Source: Candidatus Nitrosotenuis uzonensis
Lineage (GTDB): Archaea; Thermoproteota; Nitrososphaeria; Nitrososphaerales; Nitrosopumilaceae
Assembly: GCF_000723185.1 (NCBI RefSeq)
Contig: NZ_CBTY010000006.1
Span: 124,001-188,000, forward strand
Direction of reading: 5' to 3'
DNA length: 64,000 bases
The notes under the pieces are model-generated. The model was given only the letters and a program-made list of their open reading frames with translations. It did no database searches and had not been told where the DNA came from. Positions 25,289-34,096 of this stretch are shown piece after piece. Numbering within the stretch: the first letter of the stretch is position 1; every line of letters begins with the position of its first letter. A program made the translations under genes and the position numbers.

Positions 25289-26535
25289 CAGAAAAGATTT
25301 CAAGGTTTTTTGAAAAGAGCAGGAAGGAAAGACTTGACATAGTGGAAAGGATTACTGGTCTGACAAAGGAAGAAAGACAGACACTAGAGTCATTGGGCGG
25401 AATAGGATTTGAGCAGGCAGACAAGATGGTGGAAAACGCAATCGGCACGTTCTCATTCCCGCTCGGCATTGCAACAAATTTTGTGATAAACAAAAAAGAG
25501 TATCTTGTGCCTATGGTGATTGAGGAGCCCTCTGTAATTGCTGCCGCATCAAAGGCAGCCAAGATTGCAAGACTGTGCGGTGGCTTCTCAATGAATAATG
25601 ATGAATCGTACAGTATAGGACAGATCCAGATAGTTGAAACCGACGTAGAATCAGCTACAAAAAAAGTTATGGAAACATCTGCGCAAATATTGGAGCTTGC
25701 AAACTCGAAGAGCAACACTCTTTCCAAGATGGGAAAGGGAGCAAAAGAAATATCGTGCAAAAAACTTGAAACGCCTTCCGGCAAGATGCTCATAGTAGAA
25801 CTGTTAATTGACGTAGGTGATGCTATGGGCGCCAACGTGACAAACACAATGTGCGAGGGAGTTGCACCGCTAATAGAGCAGATAACTGGAGGCAGGGCCG
25901 TGTTGAAAATACTCTCAAATTATTCCACAAGGAGGATGGTTAGGGGCACTGCAACATTTGATAAGAATGAGGTTGGAGGGGAGAAGATAGTTGATAATAT
26001 CATCCTGGCCTACGAGTTTGCTGCAAGCGACCCCTACAGGGCTGTGACGCACAACAAGGGAATAATGAACGGAATAATCGCGGTTGCAAACGCAACAGGT
26101 CAGGACACACGTGCAATAGAAGCAGCAGCCCATGCTTACGCGGCAAGAAATGGCAAGTATACCTCGCTTACAAAATGGAGCAAGGACAAAGACGGAAATC
26201 TTGTGGGGTTTATTGAACTACCAATGTCGGTAGGAACAGTTGGGGGAATAATCAACGTGCACCCAATGGCGAAAATATGCGCAAAGATACTGGGAGTTTC
26301 ATCAGCAAGTGAGCTTGCATGCGTAATTGGTGCCATGGGTCTTGCACAGAACTTTAGTGCAATCAGGGCTCTTGCATCTGAGGGAATCCAGAAGGGCCAC
26401 ATGAGATTGCATGCAAGGAATCTTGCAGCAGCTGCGGGTGCCGCACCTGACCATATAGACTCCATCGTGGAGCAGATGATAAAAGAAGGTAACATATCTA
26501 TCAACAGGGCAAAAGAGCTTTTGAATTCGGACTGA
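25285..26535 (+). CDS. mvaA: Hydroxymethylglutaryl-CoA reductase, class II type
   Basis: The 416-residue enzyme reduces HMG-CoA to mevalonate for archaeal lipid synthesis. MVENAIGTFSFPLGIATNF, EEPSVIAAASKAAK, GDAMGANVTNTMCEG, ATGQDTRAIEAAAHA and the C-terminal GHMRLHARN agree with class II (bacterial-type) enzymes and not with class I. NAD(H) or NADP(H) preference cannot be told. The ATGA overlap couples it to the propeller dehydrogenase gene. Confidence 0.92.
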   Translation: MTEKISRFFEKSRKERLDIVERITGLTKEERQTLESLGGIGFEQADKMVENAIGTFSFPLGIATNFVINKKEYLVPMVIEEPSVIAAASKAAKIARLCGGFSMNNDESYSIGQIQIVETDVESATKKVMETSAQILELANSKSNTLSKMGKGAKEISCKKLETPSGKMLIVELLIDVGDAMGANVTNTMCEGVAPLIEQITGGRAVLKILSNYSTRRMVRGTATFDKNEVGGEKIVDNIILAYEFAASDPYRAVTHNKGIMNGIIAVANATGQDTRAIEAAAHAYAARNGKYTSLTKWSKDKDGNLVGFIELPMSVGTVGGIINVHPMAKICAKILGVSSASELACVIGAMGLAQNFSAIRALASEGIQKGHMRLHARNLAAAAGAAPDHIDSIVEQMIKEGNISINRAKELLNSD

Positions 26536-26611
26536 TCAGATCGCAGCTTCCTGTAAATCGATTCTCCATTTCTCAAAACCAATAATAGCAAGACCATTTC
26601 AATCCCACTAG

Positions 26612-28000
26612 TTGACGTTCGATTCCGTAATACTTGACTCTCACATAGTAACCACAAAGGGAATGCTGGAAAGAAACATCATAATTAATGATGGAAAGAT
26701 TGTGGATTTTACTACCGATATACCGCAGTGCGACAAAAAAATTCAAGGCAGGGGACTTGTAGCAATGCCTGGGGTAATAGATACACACGTGCATTATGGA
26801 GTGTACTCGCCAATAAATGAGGCCGCAATAACAGAATCCAGGGCGGCAGCCCTTGGCGGTGTCACCACCATGATGAGGATGCTTCGGCTTGGCCGCTCGT
26901 ACAAGACGCACCTTGCAGAGCAACTTGCTGCCTCAAAAACTACTCACTATGTAGATTATGCCATACACGGTACTATATTTGATGAAAAGCAGGCAGACGA
27001 GATGAAATACTGTGTTGAAAATGGCATAAAATCGTTCAAGCTTTACATGAACTTGGGAGGAGAGATAGGACACGTCTACATGGACATGGACCCGGGAGCA
27101 ACAGACCTATTCGAAGCTACAGTACAACTTGAAGAAAACACCATACGAAAAGTGCTTGCAAACGCCGCAAACCTTGGATGCCCGGTTCTGGTGCACGCAG
27201 AAGACTACCAAATGTGTGAATGCGGAATAAAAAAGGCAAAGCAGGATGGCAAAGATGGGCTGCCTGCATGGTCACAGAGCAGGCCGCCTGACTCTGAGGT
27301 AAAATCAATTCGAAAGGTCTGTCAAATCGCAAGAGAGTTTGGCACTGTGATTTATTTTGTACATATTGGCTCCACTTCCGCGCTTTTGGCAATAGAAGAA
27401 GAGAGGGCCAAGGGCACAAGAATCTTTGTTGAGACATGTCCTCACTACCTTACACTCTCATATGAAAAACAGTCAGGATATCTTGCAAAAGTAATGCCTC
27501 CAATAAGGACGATGCAGGATGTTGAACAGGTATGGCAAGCAGTATCACAAAACAAGGTTGATACTATAGGTACTGATCATGTCGCAAACAGACTAAAACG
27601 CAAGGTCGGACAGGATGTGTGGTCCTCACTTGCAGGCTTTCCTGGAATTGGCACTATGTTGCCAATATTGCTTTCCGAAGGCGTGAATAAAAACAGGATA
27701 CATCTGGGGCAACTTGCAAATCTTACTAGTGCCAACGCGGCGAGGATATTTGGAATGTTTCCGCAAAAGGGCGCAATACAAAAGGGTGCCGATGCAGATA
27801 TCGTACTAATAGACTTGAAAAAGGAGCAGGAGGTAAGATCAGAGTTCTTTGGAGCATTCTCAGACTATATGGTGTATGAGGGATGGAGTCTGAAAGGATG
27901 GCCACAGACCACGATGGTAAGAGGTCATGTGGTGACTGAGAACATGCAAATTGTGGGCAAGGTAGGCCATGGAAGACTAGTTGAACGCCGACTCGGCTAA
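26612..28000 (+). CDS. Dihydroorotase/dihydropyrimidinase family amidohydrolase
   Basis: The metal-dependent cyclic amidohydrolase (462 aa) has PGVIDTHVHYG, the carbamylated-lysine region IKSFKLYMN, VLVHAEDYQM, VIYFVHIGSTSA, VETCPHYLTL and TIGTDHVAN, which supply the binuclear metal site. It is closer in plan to hydantoinase/dihydropyrimidinase-type enzymes than to short dihydroorotases. Dihydroorotase in pyrimidine synthesis remains possible. The start is a TTG at 26612; no clear operon partner. Confidence 0.8.
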   Translation: MTFDSVILDSHIVTTKGMLERNIIINDGKIVDFTTDIPQCDKKIQGRGLVAMPGVIDTHVHYGVYSPINEAAITESRAAALGGVTTMMRMLRLGRSYKTHLAEQLAASKTTHYVDYAIHGTIFDEKQADEMKYCVENGIKSFKLYMNLGGEIGHVYMDMDPGATDLFEATVQLEENTIRKVLANAANLGCPVLVHAEDYQMCECGIKKAKQDGKDGLPAWSQSRPPDSEVKSIRKVCQIAREFGTVIYFVHIGSTSALLAIEEERAKGTRIFVETCPHYLTLSYEKQSGYLAKVMPPIRTMQDVEQVWQAVSQNKVDTIGTDHVANRLKRKVGQDVWSSLAGFPGIGTMLPILLSEGVNKNRIHLGQLANLTSANAARIFGMFPQKGAIQKGADADIVLIDLKKEQEVRSEFFGAFSDYMVYEGWSLKGWPQTTMVRGHVVTENMQIVGKVGHGRLVERRLG

Positions 28001-28053
28001 CAATACTTGTTATCTGCATTTACCAGTCTTCAACAAAATAACATATCGATTAA

Positions 28054-28731
28054 TTATCTTAGAATTTCAAACTTGCCGTTCTCATTTGCCTTGTATATGA
28101 TGTCGGGTTTGCGCGTGAATATGCCAACTTCAACTACACCTGCTACGAGTTTTATCTTTGATGCAAGCTGCGCTGGCGCCTTGATTGTTCCAAAATCGCA
28201 ATCGTATATGATGTTGCCATTTTCTGTGATGAACGGATATCCTCGCTCAATTGTTCTAATCTCCGGCTTTCCACCAATACCTTCTATGAGTTTTTTTGCG
28301 GTATTCCTTGCAAATGGGTGTATTTCTACTGGGACGGTCTTGTTAAAATGCCTGACAAACTTGGTAGCATCTGCCATTATGATAACTTGATTTGCACAGG
28401 AAATCAAAATGTTCTCTCGTAGCAGGGCTCCACCTCCACCCTTGATGAGATTCCTTTGACCATCGATCTGGTCTGCGCCGTCAAATACGGTGTCGATTTT
28501 CTCAATTTGATCCGAGCTGATCAGATGTATTCCCGCCCTTTCCGCAACCATCTTTATCTGTAGTGATGTTGGAACTGCACGCACGCTCATCTTTTTTTTC
28601 TTGATGTGTACTCCAAGCTCTTTTACAAATGCAGTTGCAGCTCTACCGCTACCAAGACCGAGTACGGTGTTGTTTTTTACAAATCTTAATGCGTCCTTTG
28701 ACAATGCCGCAATGGCATCATCGTACGACAA
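28054..28731 (-). CDS. rpiA: Ribose-5-phosphate isomerase A
   Basis: It interconverts ribose 5-phosphate and ribulose 5-phosphate. The 225-residue protein has GLGSGRAATAFV, TVFDGADQIDG and KGGGGALLREN, the three classic RpiA motifs with the catalytic glutamate in the last. It follows the coiled-coil gene with no gap and is the last gene of the lsm-rpl37e-coiled coil-rpiA run. Confidence 0.95.
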   Translation of the reverse strand: MSYDDAIAALSKDALRFVKNNTVLGLGSGRAATAFVKELGVHIKKKKMSVRAVPTSLQIKMVAERAGIHLISSDQIEKIDTVFDGADQIDGQRNLIKGGGGALLRENILISCANQVIIMADATKFVRHFNKTVPVEIHPFARNTAKKLIEGIGGKPEIRTIERGYPFITENGNIIYDCDFGTIKAPAQLASKIKLVAGVVEVGIFTRKPDIIYKANENGKFEILR

Positions 28732-29634
28732 CTATTCTACCTCGGCCTGCTCTAGCTTTGATAGTGTCTTCATTATTTCGCGCTTGATTGAGTCCAGATC
28801 GTCCTCGTCGTCATCGACTTCTGGTTCTGGAATGTTTATCTTCTGCTTTTTTCTTTCGGGTTCAGGCTTTGGCTCATCTTTGAATTCAAGCTTTGGTGGC
28901 TCAGATTTTACCTGTTCTTCAATGTCAATTGGATGCGTAATGAACGGGATCTGCGTTGCTTGCGGTCGTACTGTCTCTACTGCAGGCTCTATTACCTCCT
29001 GGTGTGTTTGTGGTGCGATTTGTATTGTTTGAACTGCCTTTGGTACTGGGATCTCAAATACCGGCTTTGCCGGAATCTCTGTGAGTGTCGTAATCTCAAG
29101 TCTTGTCGCTGGTCTTGCAAACGATTTGATTATTTCCTCTACGTTCGATTTTGCGTTTTCTGGCTTTTCAATTACAGTCTCTACTTTGCCTTCCTTTCGA
29201 GTCTCTTCCTTTTTGACTTCGGGTTTTTCTGTCTGAACCACAGTCATCTTTGATGAAATTTCCGCAAGACGTTTGTCCAAGGCAGAGAGCTTCTGATCCA
29301 TTAGGGACATCAATCCATCTCCAAGCGGCCCTAGATCAGGATACTTGCTTGCCTCCTCCAGTTTTTCTATCTTTGAGAGGATGGTTCCAAGCTGATACTG
29401 GTATCTTGATAATAGCTTGTCTCGCTGTATTTGGGTTAGGCCAGAATCATTCTGGTACAAGCGCGTAATAGTTTTTGTAAGTATCTCCTTTTCAATTTTC
29501 AGAGAATCTATCTGTGCTCGAATCTGAGTGGTTGCACCCAAAAGCGGCATCTTGTTCTTATTTTTCGGGAATTTGTTTATCGTGGCAGCGGTAGCCGCAC
29601 CTGCAAGGGAGCTAATTACTAGGGCTATTTCCAT
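28732..29634 (-). CDS. Conserved hypothetical coiled-coil protein with disordered Pro/Glu-rich middle
   Basis: Three parts are visible in its 300 residues. First comes a short hydrophobic N-terminus (IALVISSLAGAATAATI) that could be a membrane or peripheral anchor. Residues of about 35-130 form a coiled coil (EKEILTKTITRLY, YQLGTILSKIEKLEEA, KLSALDKRLAEISSKM). A long Pro/Glu/Lys-rich stretch then ends in a conserved-looking acidic helix (DDDEDDLDSIKREIMKTL). No family is recognised. It starts directly after the L37e stop and runs into rpiA, so all are co-expressed. Confidence 0.65.
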   Translation of the reverse strand: MEIALVISSLAGAATAATINKFPKNKNKMPLLGATTQIRAQIDSLKIEKEILTKTITRLYQNDSGLTQIQRDKLLSRYQYQLGTILSKIEKLEEASKYPDLGPLGDGLMSLMDQKLSALDKRLAEISSKMTVVQTEKPEVKKEETRKEGKVETVIEKPENAKSNVEEIIKSFARPATRLEITTLTEIPAKPVFEIPVPKAVQTIQIAPQTHQEVIEPAVETVRPQATQIPFITHPIDIEEQVKSEPPKLEFKDEPKPEPERKKQKINIPEPEVDDDEDDLDSIKREIMKTLSKLEQAEVE

Positions 29635-29802
29635 TTACGCATACCATTTGATCCAGTTGTATTTGCGTATTCTTGCCTCTGGGAAACCACAGCTGGAGCA
29701 TCTGTGCTGTCGCTTGTGATAAGAGTTCTTGCCGCACCTTCTGCATCGTATGTGGGGTTTTTTCCTTGAAAACAACCCCATTGATGGAGTTCCTCGTCCC
29801 AT
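29635..29802 (-). CDS. rpl37e: 50S ribosomal protein L37e
   Basis: This 55-residue protein reads [20 protein letters not shown] at its start, with the zinc ribbon CRRCG and [16 protein letters not shown], the L37e signature. It is preceded six bases upstream by the LSm gene, the conserved archaeal lsm-rpl37e pair, and its stop abuts the ATG of the coiled-coil protein. Confidence 0.96.
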   Translation of the reverse strand: MGRGTPSMGLFSRKKPHIRCRRCGKNSYHKRQHRCSSCGFPEARIRKYNWIKWYA

Positions 29803-29808
29803 ACGCTA

Positions 29809-30039
29809 TCACGCAGGTGGTGGAGATATCATTACTACGTTATCTCCTCTGACAACAATGGTCCCAATGCTTTTTGTCTCGCCTTCAGAAGGGATCTCTT
29901 CTGAGCCGTCGAGTAGCAGGTTCATGTGCTGATCAAAACCTCTCAGATTACCTCTGATGGTCTTGCCGCCCTTGAGCTTTATTAGAACTACCTTGTCGAT
30001 GCTTTCATCCAGTACTTTTACTGCCATGTCAACTGACAT
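29809..30039 (-). CDS. lsm: Sm-like RNA-binding protein (LSm)
   Basis: The 76-residue Sm-fold protein forms hexa- or heptameric rings on U-rich RNA. Sm1 ([24 protein letters not shown], residues about 18-42) and Sm2 ([17 protein letters not shown]) are both complete. The start may also be the internal Met of MAVKVLDE. It is first gene of the lsm-rpl37e operon. Confidence 0.93.
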   Translation of the reverse strand: MSVDMAVKVLDESIDKVVLIKLKGGKTIRGNLRGFDQHMNLLLDGSEEIPSEGETKSIGTIVVRGDNVVMISPPPA

Positions 30040-30112
30040 TTAATTCACTTATTGGCTCTCCTAACTAGGGATTATATTAAAATTTCATTGGTGTAAATTA
30101 GAATTTCAGTCA

Positions 30113-30787
30113 CTAAGTCAACTTTGACACTGTTTTTGCAAGATTTCGCACTATTTCTGATATCATGCGTATACCTTCAGCCCTGGTAGCCCCTCTTGGA
30201 TCGCCCCACACGCCAGACTTTGTAGCTTTGATGAACTGAGTCTGGGCAAGCTTGGATACGGCCTTTCTCTGTGCAGGACTGAGCTTTGCAGGATCAAAGC
30301 CTTTTTTTGTCAACTTCATCTGCACTTTATCTGATAGTGCAAGCATGAGCGAGGTCTCTGCAAATCCTGCGTGGTCAAACTCCGTCTTCATAAAGTGCCA
30401 GTACGAAAATGTGTAAACTTGGGCGCCTGCAGCGCCGATTCCTTCAAGGGCCTTCTGGTTTCCATGATGCCCGTTGAGGATTATTATTTTTCTAATTCCA
30501 TTGCTTACGAGCGAGCTGCACAGCTCAGATAGTAGTGTATGCAGTGTCCTTGCAGTGACACTTAGATTGAAAAAGGGCGCGTGCTCAAATGATACTCCGT
30601 ACGTTATGGTAGGAAATAGTAACAGATCGCACTTTCTTGCAAGACGTTCTGCAATGCCGGTTACTATGTCTGAATCGGTCGATACTGGCAGATGAGGCCC
30701 GTGCTGTTCAAGTGAGCCGACAGGGATTAGCGCTGCCTTGTGATTTTTTATCGTTTTTCGCAGAGCGGGATCTGAATATGAAATCAT
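30113..30787 (-). CDS. Creatininase-family amidohydrolase, possibly ArfB-type formamide hydrolase
   Basis: This 224-residue member of the creatinine amidohydrolase family has the metal motifs PVGSLEQHGPHLPVSTDSDI, ILNGHHGNQ and a later acidic site (HAGFAETSLML). In archaea the best-known role of this family is ArfB, removing formate from the first GTP-derived pyrimidine on the way to riboflavin and F420. It overlaps purU by four bases, and PurU also releases formate, so a formyl-handling function is attractive but inferred. Confidence 0.82.
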   Translation of the reverse strand: MISYSDPALRKTIKNHKAALIPVGSLEQHGPHLPVSTDSDIVTGIAERLARKCDLLLFPTITYGVSFEHAPFFNLSVTARTLHTLLSELCSSLVSNGIRKIIILNGHHGNQKALEGIGAAGAQVYTFSYWHFMKTEFDHAGFAETSLMLALSDKVQMKLTKKGFDPAKLSPAQRKAVSKLAQTQFIKATKSGVWGDPRGATRAEGIRMISEIVRNLAKTVSKLT

Positions 30788-31620
30788 CTCGTATAGACTT
30801 TTCTCCAGCTGACCTCAAGTCTTCCTTCAAGGTGCATCTTGACTGCCTTTAGTAGTGTATCTGCTTCCAGCTTTTGCCCTTTCTTTTTTATCACCTCAAG
30901 CGAGTCCGCTGAATCCACCTTGAATGAGTCTTGGAATATTATCGGTCCCTGATCCAGCTCCTCTGTGACATAGTGGGCTGTAACCCCGACAATCTTGGTG
31001 CCTCTTTCAAATGCCTGCGCATAGGCAAACGCGCCTGGGAATGCAGGCAATAATGACGGATGTATGTTGATTATTCTGTGAGGATATCTCCAAACAAAGT
31101 TTGGTGTCATTATCCTCATGTATCTTGCAAGCACTACAAGATCAATGTCATATTTTTTTGTAATTTCAATCAGGTGGTGTTCTGCCTTTTGCTGATCCTT
31201 TTCGTCTACTAACACAAACGGAATTTTTGCCTTCTTTGCCATCGGCTCAAGTGTTTTTTCAGTTCCTACTATGACGCTGATATTTCCCTTCAGCTTGTCT
31301 TTTGCATCAAGCAGTGCCTGCAGGCAATGAGGTTCTTTTGTTACAAACACTGCAATGTTCTTGTGAGAGTTTATCTCATGGTATATGCTAACTTCCATCC
31401 CGAGCTTTTTTCCAAGCGATTGGAGCTCATAATCGAATTTCTTTACGTCTATTCTGCCGGAAAATGAGGCCTCCAGGTGCATGCCAAATAGCCCCCTGAT
31501 GACGTTCTGGTTGACCTTTTCAATGTTGCCGTTTTTTTGGAATATGAAATTGGTAAATGCGGCAACTATTCCCTCTTTGTCCTTTCCAACCACAGTGATA
31601 CCTATGCGAATTTTCTTCAC
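30784..31620 (-). CDS. purU: Formyltetrahydrofolate deformylase
   Basis: It hydrolyses 10-formyl-tetrahydrofolate to formate and tetrahydrofolate. The protein has an N-terminal ACT domain (GITVVGKDKEGIVAAFT) and a formyltransferase-fold domain with RIINIHPSLLPAFPGA and HYVTEELDQGPII, including the catalytic His and Asp. The GTG at 31620 (278 aa) is preferred over the TTG at 31635 because a TTAATAAA box lies 29 bases upstream. It overlaps the creatininase gene by four bases. Confidence 0.92.
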   Translation of the reverse strand: MKKIRIGITVVGKDKEGIVAAFTNFIFQKNGNIEKVNQNVIRGLFGMHLEASFSGRIDVKKFDYELQSLGKKLGMEVSIYHEINSHKNIAVFVTKEPHCLQALLDAKDKLKGNISVIVGTEKTLEPMAKKAKIPFVLVDEKDQQKAEHHLIEITKKYDIDLVVLARYMRIMTPNFVWRYPHRIINIHPSLLPAFPGAFAYAQAFERGTKIVGVTAHYVTEELDQGPIIFQDSFKVDSADSLEVIKKKGQKLEADTLLKAVKMHLEGRLEVSWRKVYTR

Positions 31621-31641
31621 AGGGTTTTGTTGCAAGCTGAC

Positions 31642-31649
31642 TTTATTAA
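31642..31649 (-). promoter_or_regulatory. TATA box of the purU-creatininase operon
   Basis: Reading TTAATAAA on the minus strand, it lies 29 bases before the GTG at 31620 and predicts a leaderless mRNA. Confidence 0.5.
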
Positions 31650-31808
31650 TTTAGATATTCCCTAATGGAAATTTTACGCATTATGGCTGCAGCAAATCAT
31701 CTACTGATCTGAAATATCGTGCTAGACGAATGATTATGATATAACCTGCCTGATAAATAAGATGAAGATCAAACCATCATCTGGTATCGCATTGCGATTT
31801 CACAAGGT

Positions 31809-32147
31809 ATGATGTCAGTGGGCCTTACTCTCTTCAGATCATTACAGTTGATTGGATTTAAGAAGAATGCAGATGGCCAAATTCGGCGAGGTAATGTGTC
31901 TGTGTCTTTGCGTATAGATGGTTGGGAACACTGGTACGTGACAACACCGTTTGGTCTTAAGGATTACAAGTCGCAACAGCAAGCATTGCATGCATTGACA
32001 GGCTACAGACTAGTAACGTACGAGGATTTGGAAAAGATGGCAAAATCTGGGTATATACCTGCAGAAAAAGAACTTGACAGATACATCGACACCATGGAAT
32101 CATATTCTAAAAAAATCACAGCAGATGCCAGAAAAAAATCCGTATAG
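31809..32147 (+). CDS. Hypothetical small soluble protein
   Basis: The 112-residue protein has a beta-rich first half (KKNADGQIRRGNVSVSLRID, EHWYVTTPFGLKDY) and a helical second half with an exposed charged C-terminus. There is no signal or metal motif. Two tandem ATG codons are possible starts, and AAGGT just ahead could be a weak Shine-Dalgarno. I do not recognise a family. It stands alone between purU and the Rieske gene. Confidence 0.6.
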   Translation: MMSVGLTLFRSLQLIGFKKNADGQIRRGNVSVSLRIDGWEHWYVTTPFGLKDYKSQQQALHALTGYRLVTYEDLEKMAKSGYIPAEKELDRYIDTMESYSKKITADARKKSV

Positions 32148-32166
32148 CACTGCAGATATGCATACT

Positions 32167-32778
32167 CTAGGCAGCCGGCAAGAATCGCCCGTATCCTACT
32201 ATGCCGTTAGCACGTGTCTCAAACTTTGGTGGCGTGATCCAAAGATAACCGTCAGCGTCGGCTTCAAGATCTAGTCTTGGCAACACGTTTGATGGTGCAG
32301 CCTGCAGGGCAGCTGGACCGCTTGTGGCCCTTCCGGTAATGGGATCATACGTGCTTGCATGGCACGGACACTGACCTTTCTTTTGGCCTTCTTGCGGCCA
32401 GTATTTCCACAAGCACCAAAGATGCAAACACACCATGCTGTATACACGGAATGCGGAAACGTCTTTGGCGGAGCCGCCAAACTCCTCTGGCAGCCTGATA
32501 AGCTGCCATTTTCTGAACGCTTCCTCATCTAGGACAATATCACCAGTGGACGGGTAAGTTATAACTTCGGCATGATTAAGAGGAAATGTGTGTATGTTTG
32601 CATGTGTTCCTCCAGGTATGATGACTGGCGCCTTTCCTAAAATGTCGCCTTTGGGATTCGGCATATACTTGCCCCATTGCACGAATGGTGCAAACGCTAG
32701 TGCAATTCCGCCTGCGCTCATCAGCTTTAAAAAATCACGTCGTGAGAGGGCGCTTCTGTTAGAACCCTGCTCTAACAT
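32167..32778 (-). CDS. Rieske [2Fe-2S] protein with Tat signal
   Basis: It is a secreted or membrane-tethered Rieske protein of the cytochrome b complex type. The Tat motif SRRDFLK is followed by a hydrophobic stretch. The cluster ligands are CLHLWC and CPCHAS, separated by 14 residues, giving two Cys and two His plus the disulfide pair. The Trp where many Rieske proteins have Gly (CTHLGC) agrees with what I recall of thaumarchaeal types. The length is 203 aa. No cytochrome b gene is next to it; a secreted 144-aa protein is co-oriented upstream. Confidence 0.88.
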   Translation of the reverse strand: MLEQGSNRSALSRRDFLKLMSAGGIALAFAPFVQWGKYMPNPKGDILGKAPVIIPGGTHANIHTFPLNHAEVITYPSTGDIVLDEEAFRKWQLIRLPEEFGGSAKDVSAFRVYSMVCLHLWCLWKYWPQEGQKKGQCPCHASTYDPITGRATSGPAALQAAPSNVLPRLDLEADADGYLWITPPKFETRANGIVGYGRFLPAA

Positions 32779-32828
32779 GACTTACATATAGTAAAATTTG
32801 GATTTAAGTGTAGTGTGGTAGGAATTGC

Positions 32829-33263
32829 CTACATTTTGTCCAATATGTCGATCCCGATATCAAATAGGCCTGATTTTTTCTGTTCTGCCAGATAACCCAG
32901 ATAGTTAGAATCAATCTCAATCATTTTGAATATCTTGACGGTATAATCACCATTGAATATTTTCGTAGTCTTGCCATCGGTCACATCTAGTACCCTGAAC
33001 TTGTACTGGTATGTACCATCATCGTTTACAGGCACTTGGGCAAAGTGCACGGGTTTTTCTCCTTGGTATATTTGGATTATCACAGGATATTGTTCTGCAT
33101 GGCTTGCAATCTTGCCTTCCACAAATCCCCATGGCAGCTTGTTGTTTTCCGGAACGTTCATCGGTATGACGGTCTCTTGCATCGCAAGAACTTCTCCGTG
33201 AGCAAGCGACATTACTGGAACAAGGAGCATCAGGAATAGAGAAACTCCAAATACGGTCTTCAT
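32829..33263 (-). CDS. Secreted beta-sandwich-like protein next to the Rieske gene
   Basis: The 144-residue protein has a signal peptide (MKTVFGVSLFLMLLVPVMSL). The mature part looks like a single beta-sandwich (VEGKIASHAEQYPVIIQIYQ, DGTYQYKFRVLD, IFNGDYTVKIFKM) and has no cysteine or clear cofactor ligands. The ATG at 33263 is used instead of the adjoining TTG. It lies 50 bases upstream of the Rieske gene on the same strand and may be an extracytoplasmic partner of it. Confidence 0.68.
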   Translation of the reverse strand: MKTVFGVSLFLMLLVPVMSLAHGEVLAMQETVIPMNVPENNKLPWGFVEGKIASHAEQYPVIIQIYQGEKPVHFAQVPVNDDGTYQYKFRVLDVTDGKTTKIFNGDYTVKIFKMIEIDSNYLGYLAEQKKSGLFDIGIDILDKM

Positions 33264-33335
33264 CAAGCTGCGTCTTGTATTGTGGTATATTAGATTGTCT
33301 ACTGATTTGTCCTATGTGACTTGAACCTGCACAAA

Positions 33336-34049
33336 TTATTCTAGTCTGGCAAGTCTTTGGGAATGATTTTTTGCCTTCCAAAAAAGTATGGCCGAAAGAC
33401 CTGCCATTATTGTCCCAAACACCACCACCTGAATCCAGAACATATCTGCAGATACCATGGGGGTTCCAGAACCAAATCCAGAGCCTGACTGGGCAACATC
33501 TACGCGCATCCTAGCCAGCCTGAGCGTTTCTTCGATTCCTCTTGGGTCTACGAGATTTCCAACCCTTCCAACTGACTGTGGAATATCCTTGACTGTCATC
33601 ATGCTCTGGCTAAGGTGAGTGCCAAGCAGTGCGCCGGCGGTTGCAAGCATTACTGCTGTAATCTTTGAGAATTTTCTTAAGGATTGGACAAGTGACTGTC
33701 TTACCTTCTCGCTCTCGCTTTGCGGCAGTATCATTATTGCAAACTTTGTCGCCGTATAGAACTTCATATCATGTGCCTTGCTGTTCTTTTCAGTCTTTGA
33801 GATGCTTACTATTCCGAGGTCTTGCATTTTGTTGAGGTGATACTTGACCAGCTGAAGAGATATACCGCTTTTCTGCGAGATCTGGTTTGCGGTAAGCTCA
33901 TCAGACAAGAGATATTTGAGAATGATCCTTCCTGCGTCGGATGTTAGGATCTCGCCAAATGATTTTATCTTTGCATCGTCTGAAAAGTATATTCTGAACT
34001 GCTCTACGTTTGAAACATGATTACTTTTCTCTGAATTGGTGGTACTCAA
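33336..34049 (-). CDS. Membrane-anchored ArsR-like winged-helix regulator with GSGTP tail
   Basis: The 237-residue protein begins with a winged-helix DNA-binding domain (TSDAGRIILKYLLSDELTAN, SGISLQLVKYHLNKMQDLG, wing ending MKFYTATKFAIMIL). It then has a first hydrophobic segment (KITAVMLATAGALLGTHL), an exposed loop with GSGFGSGTP, a second membrane segment (FWIQVVVFGTIMAGLSAILF) and a basic tail. It is thus a one-component, membrane-bound regulator. It is divergent from a small membrane protein with a similar tail. The ligand is unknown. Confidence 0.78.
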   Translation of the reverse strand: MSTTNSEKSNHVSNVEQFRIYFSDDAKIKSFGEILTSDAGRIILKYLLSDELTANQISQKSGISLQLVKYHLNKMQDLGIVSISKTEKNSKAHDMKFYTATKFAIMILPQSESEKVRQSLVQSLRKFSKITAVMLATAGALLGTHLSQSMMTVKDIPQSVGRVGNLVDPRGIEETLRLARMRVDVAQSGSGFGSGTPMVSADMFWIQVVVFGTIMAGLSAILFWKAKNHSQRLARLE

Positions 34050-34096
34050 AGGGAACTATACTACGTCTGCAAAATATCTAAGCGTTTTGGTGAAAC

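Noticed and set aside
31730-31800. C/D-box guide RNA (ATGATTATGATA ... CCTGATA ... AGATGAA)
   Set aside because: The box C consensus is imperfect and the box order and spacing do not give proper guide arms.
33019-33381. 120-codon minus-strand frame overlapping the secreted protein gene
   Set aside because: It is in a different frame of the same strand, has no signal or motif, while the alternative frame has a textbook signal peptide.
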